Shown here piece by piece: positions 62,044-64,000 of a DNA stretch of 64,000 nt; position 1 is the stretch's first letter; each line of letters starts with the position of its first letter. Location of the stretch: positions 12,366,501 through 12,430,500 of the forward strand of contig NC_090780.1 of the NCBI RefSeq assembly GCF_040054535.1, given 5' to 3'. The position numbers and the translations under genes were made by a program. The notes under the pieces are model-generated. The model searched no databases, was not told where the DNA came from, and saw only the letters and a program-made list of their open reading frames with translations. The stretch comes from Antennarius striatus. Taxonomy: Eukaryota; Chordata; Actinopteri; Lophiiformes; Antennariidae.

Positions 62044-62549
62044 GAAGGAAATTCAGGGTGACATCTGCTCACAAAAGATACAAATAAATACACATAACAG
62101 TGACTGACATAGACAAAAAAAAGATTACATAAATTACATAATTACCATAGTGACATAATTACAACAACAGAAAAACCTAACATAAAAAAGGAAGCATAGG
62201 AACCTGAAAGAAGCATTAGATGTAGAGGATGCATAGGAAAATGTAAGATCAGAACACGTGGATGAACCGAAGGTGCAGGATGCAGGTTTTAATTCAAGCT
62301 GTGCAAACTAAATGTGATTCACCATAGAATTAAATATTGCATTTGAATTAAAAATTCCGGTTTTTCACATACTGTATGTGACATATTTGTCCATTAAATA
62401 TATTTCTTATGTAATTTTTTTATGTAATGAAGTAAAAATAAAAATTAATGTATTGTAAATTTCAATTCTACAATGTTATTTTGGCTATAAATTCATGTCC
62501 AAGGCAAGCAAGGCAAGGCAAGTGTCATGGTATGTAGAGAAATATAACA

Positions 62550-62680
62550 GGTTCTGTTGGCTACAGTGCCTGTCTAGTAAACAGGAGATCCTGGGTTTGA
62601 ATCCCAGCAGTACCTTTCGAAATAATTTCCCATTGAGATTATTAAAGTATTTATTCATTCATTTATTCATTCATTCATGA
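62550..62680 (+). mobile_element. tRNA-Thr-derived SINE
   Basis: 62550-62614 folds as a tRNA with a deleted D arm. The acceptor GGTTCTG pairs with CAGTACC at six of seven positions. The anticodon arm CCTGT-CTAGTAA-ACAGG gives anticodon AGT (Thr), and the T arm is CTGGG-TTTGAAT-CCCAG. It is followed by AATTTCCCATTGAGATTATT, then AAAGTAT and an ATTC-type repeat. The head is tRNA-Thr(AGT)-like and the tail is a LINE-type 3' end, so this is a SINE and not a working tRNA gene. Confidence 0.75.
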
Positions 62681-64000
62681 CATTAGGTGCTAACATTGAT
62701 CCACTCTCTTTTTTAAATTAATCATTAAAATTACTTTTTAAAAAAAAAATTATTATATGCCATTGATGACATTGATGACAGGCATCCTTCCCAAGCACCC
62801 TGCCTTATCTGAATCTCCAGTAAAAAAAAATTGTGGCAAAAACAAAACAAAATTTTCCACTTCTAATTCTCCTGTCTTTAATTTTCCATTGCTGAGAGAG
62901 GATACTGTTCTGTTTTCCATGCATGCAAAGCTGGCGTGAATGCAGAGGGCAGGATTCATTTTGAAAATGTTTGAGTGACTGAAACACTGATCGATAAAGT
63001 ATGGACAAACATGCACACTCTTAAGCCCATTTGAACTACATTTAAATAGGACACTATTAATAGAGTGCACATTCATAGTGTATTGTAACTAAACATCTGA
63101 CTACCATTAAGAACAGCACATATTTGTGAACACATTGATATTTATTCAGTAAAACCTTGTCTTATTGTATTGGGGTAACATGTCACAAAATACAGTAATT
63201 GGACTGTACGCTAATGTAGTTGAAAAATGTTTGCGACACAACACAAATGTTAAAGTCTGTCTTTGTTGATAGCGGTGTCCTTGAGCAATTTACAACATAC
63301 AGTAGATATATGAAAAACATGTTCCATCTGTGAATGTCACAGTTACACAGGAACAGAGCTGCAGCTTTCACACAGATTCAGACTATAGATGAACATGTCA
63401 TTCTTATTCTCAAACATGCTGGAAGTGTTTTCTGATTGTTGGCACCAGACTGTGTCTTCCTCAGGAGTCCCATCCAAAGCCAGATGGCTGACGGCATCAT
63501 ACATCCAAGCCTGCCATGCTTAGCCTGGCTGCTCCCAAAGTGATGATGGTACACCATTACAGATTCAAACACCCACCTGTCCTCAATCAGCTGCTTGCCA
63601 CTCCATATATTTTAACACTGCATGTACAATACATTAATGTAATAATACAAGAATTCAGTTTTACCCTCCCAAATTGTTTTTACTCATGCTACAAATGTCA
63701 GAAAGCATGTATTCATGTATGAAAAATACAGATTCAATACAGTGGTACTTGAGTGATAAAAAAGAAAGAGTGGGGATAGAGAGAGCAGCCAGAAGCAGGT
63801 GACAAAGTGAAGTGAATAACGTAAAGTTGAAATTGCAAGAGTGGCAAACCAGTAATTGATTATCCAAGAAAAAAAAAAACATTAACAGTTTATTGTGTAT
63901 TTCTTTGTTGATATTTAGAATGAATCAGATGTAATTGAATTGTTATATGTTATTTATTGATAACACATAGGGTATTATTAAAATACCATGTTCTATTTGT

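Overview
The window is vertebrate nuclear DNA, almost certainly from a teleost fish. Four protein-coding genes with GT-AG introns can be read exon by exon. The DNA between and within them is AT-rich and full of long (GATA)n, (CA)n, (GATG)n and (ATTC)n microsatellites, tRNA-derived SINEs with a 3' tail of the type ATTAATAAAGT(A), RTE-type LINE copies and short inverted-repeat DNA transposons. I cannot name the species.

Layout. 1-8.4 kb: gene-poor DNA with LINE and SINE remnants, a pair of nested DNA transposons, and at the far left edge a possible promoter and first exon of a gene leaving the window on the minus strand. 8.4-9.6 kb (+): cyb561d2, three coding exons, 224 aa. 12.3-22.0 kb (-): rad54l2 (ARIP4), 21 coding exons, 1492 aa, with a 2.4-kb 3' UTR that meets cyb561d2 tail to tail (poly(A) signals about 50 bp apart). 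24.1-31.7 kb (+): bap1, 17 exons, 749 aa, all four catalytic residues present; head to head with rad54l2. 33.8 kb to beyond the right edge (+): the 5' part of bsn (Bassoon): exon 1 with the MGNEAS myristoylation start, exon 2 with zinc finger 1, exon 3 with zinc finger 2. The rest of bsn lies outside the window.

The four genes have no single common pathway. Two are chromatin regulators sharing a divergent intergenic region: a SNF2-type ATPase and the catalytic subunit of the PR-DUB H2A deubiquitinase. One is a transmembrane ferric reductase and one a presynaptic active-zone scaffold. From memory, all four human orthologues lie on 3p21, so this is a conserved but compacted syntenic block, which also supports calling the b561 gene D2 rather than D1.

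The most interesting unexplained item is an intronless antisense ORF in bsn intron 1 (about 192 aa from its likely Met, with one membrane segment, cysteines ahead of it, a charged helical tail and a poly(A) signal about 100 bp past the stop), which I cannot assign to any family. Other points of note are a three-layer nested insertion at 4.95-6.66 kb, inverted RTE LINE ends that flank bsn exons 2 and 3, a repeat family carrying stacked AGGTCA half-sites and perfect hairpins, and a mobile-element tail six bases from a splice donor inside a 131-bp rad54l2 intron. Repeat family names and all homology calls are from recognition, not from a search.
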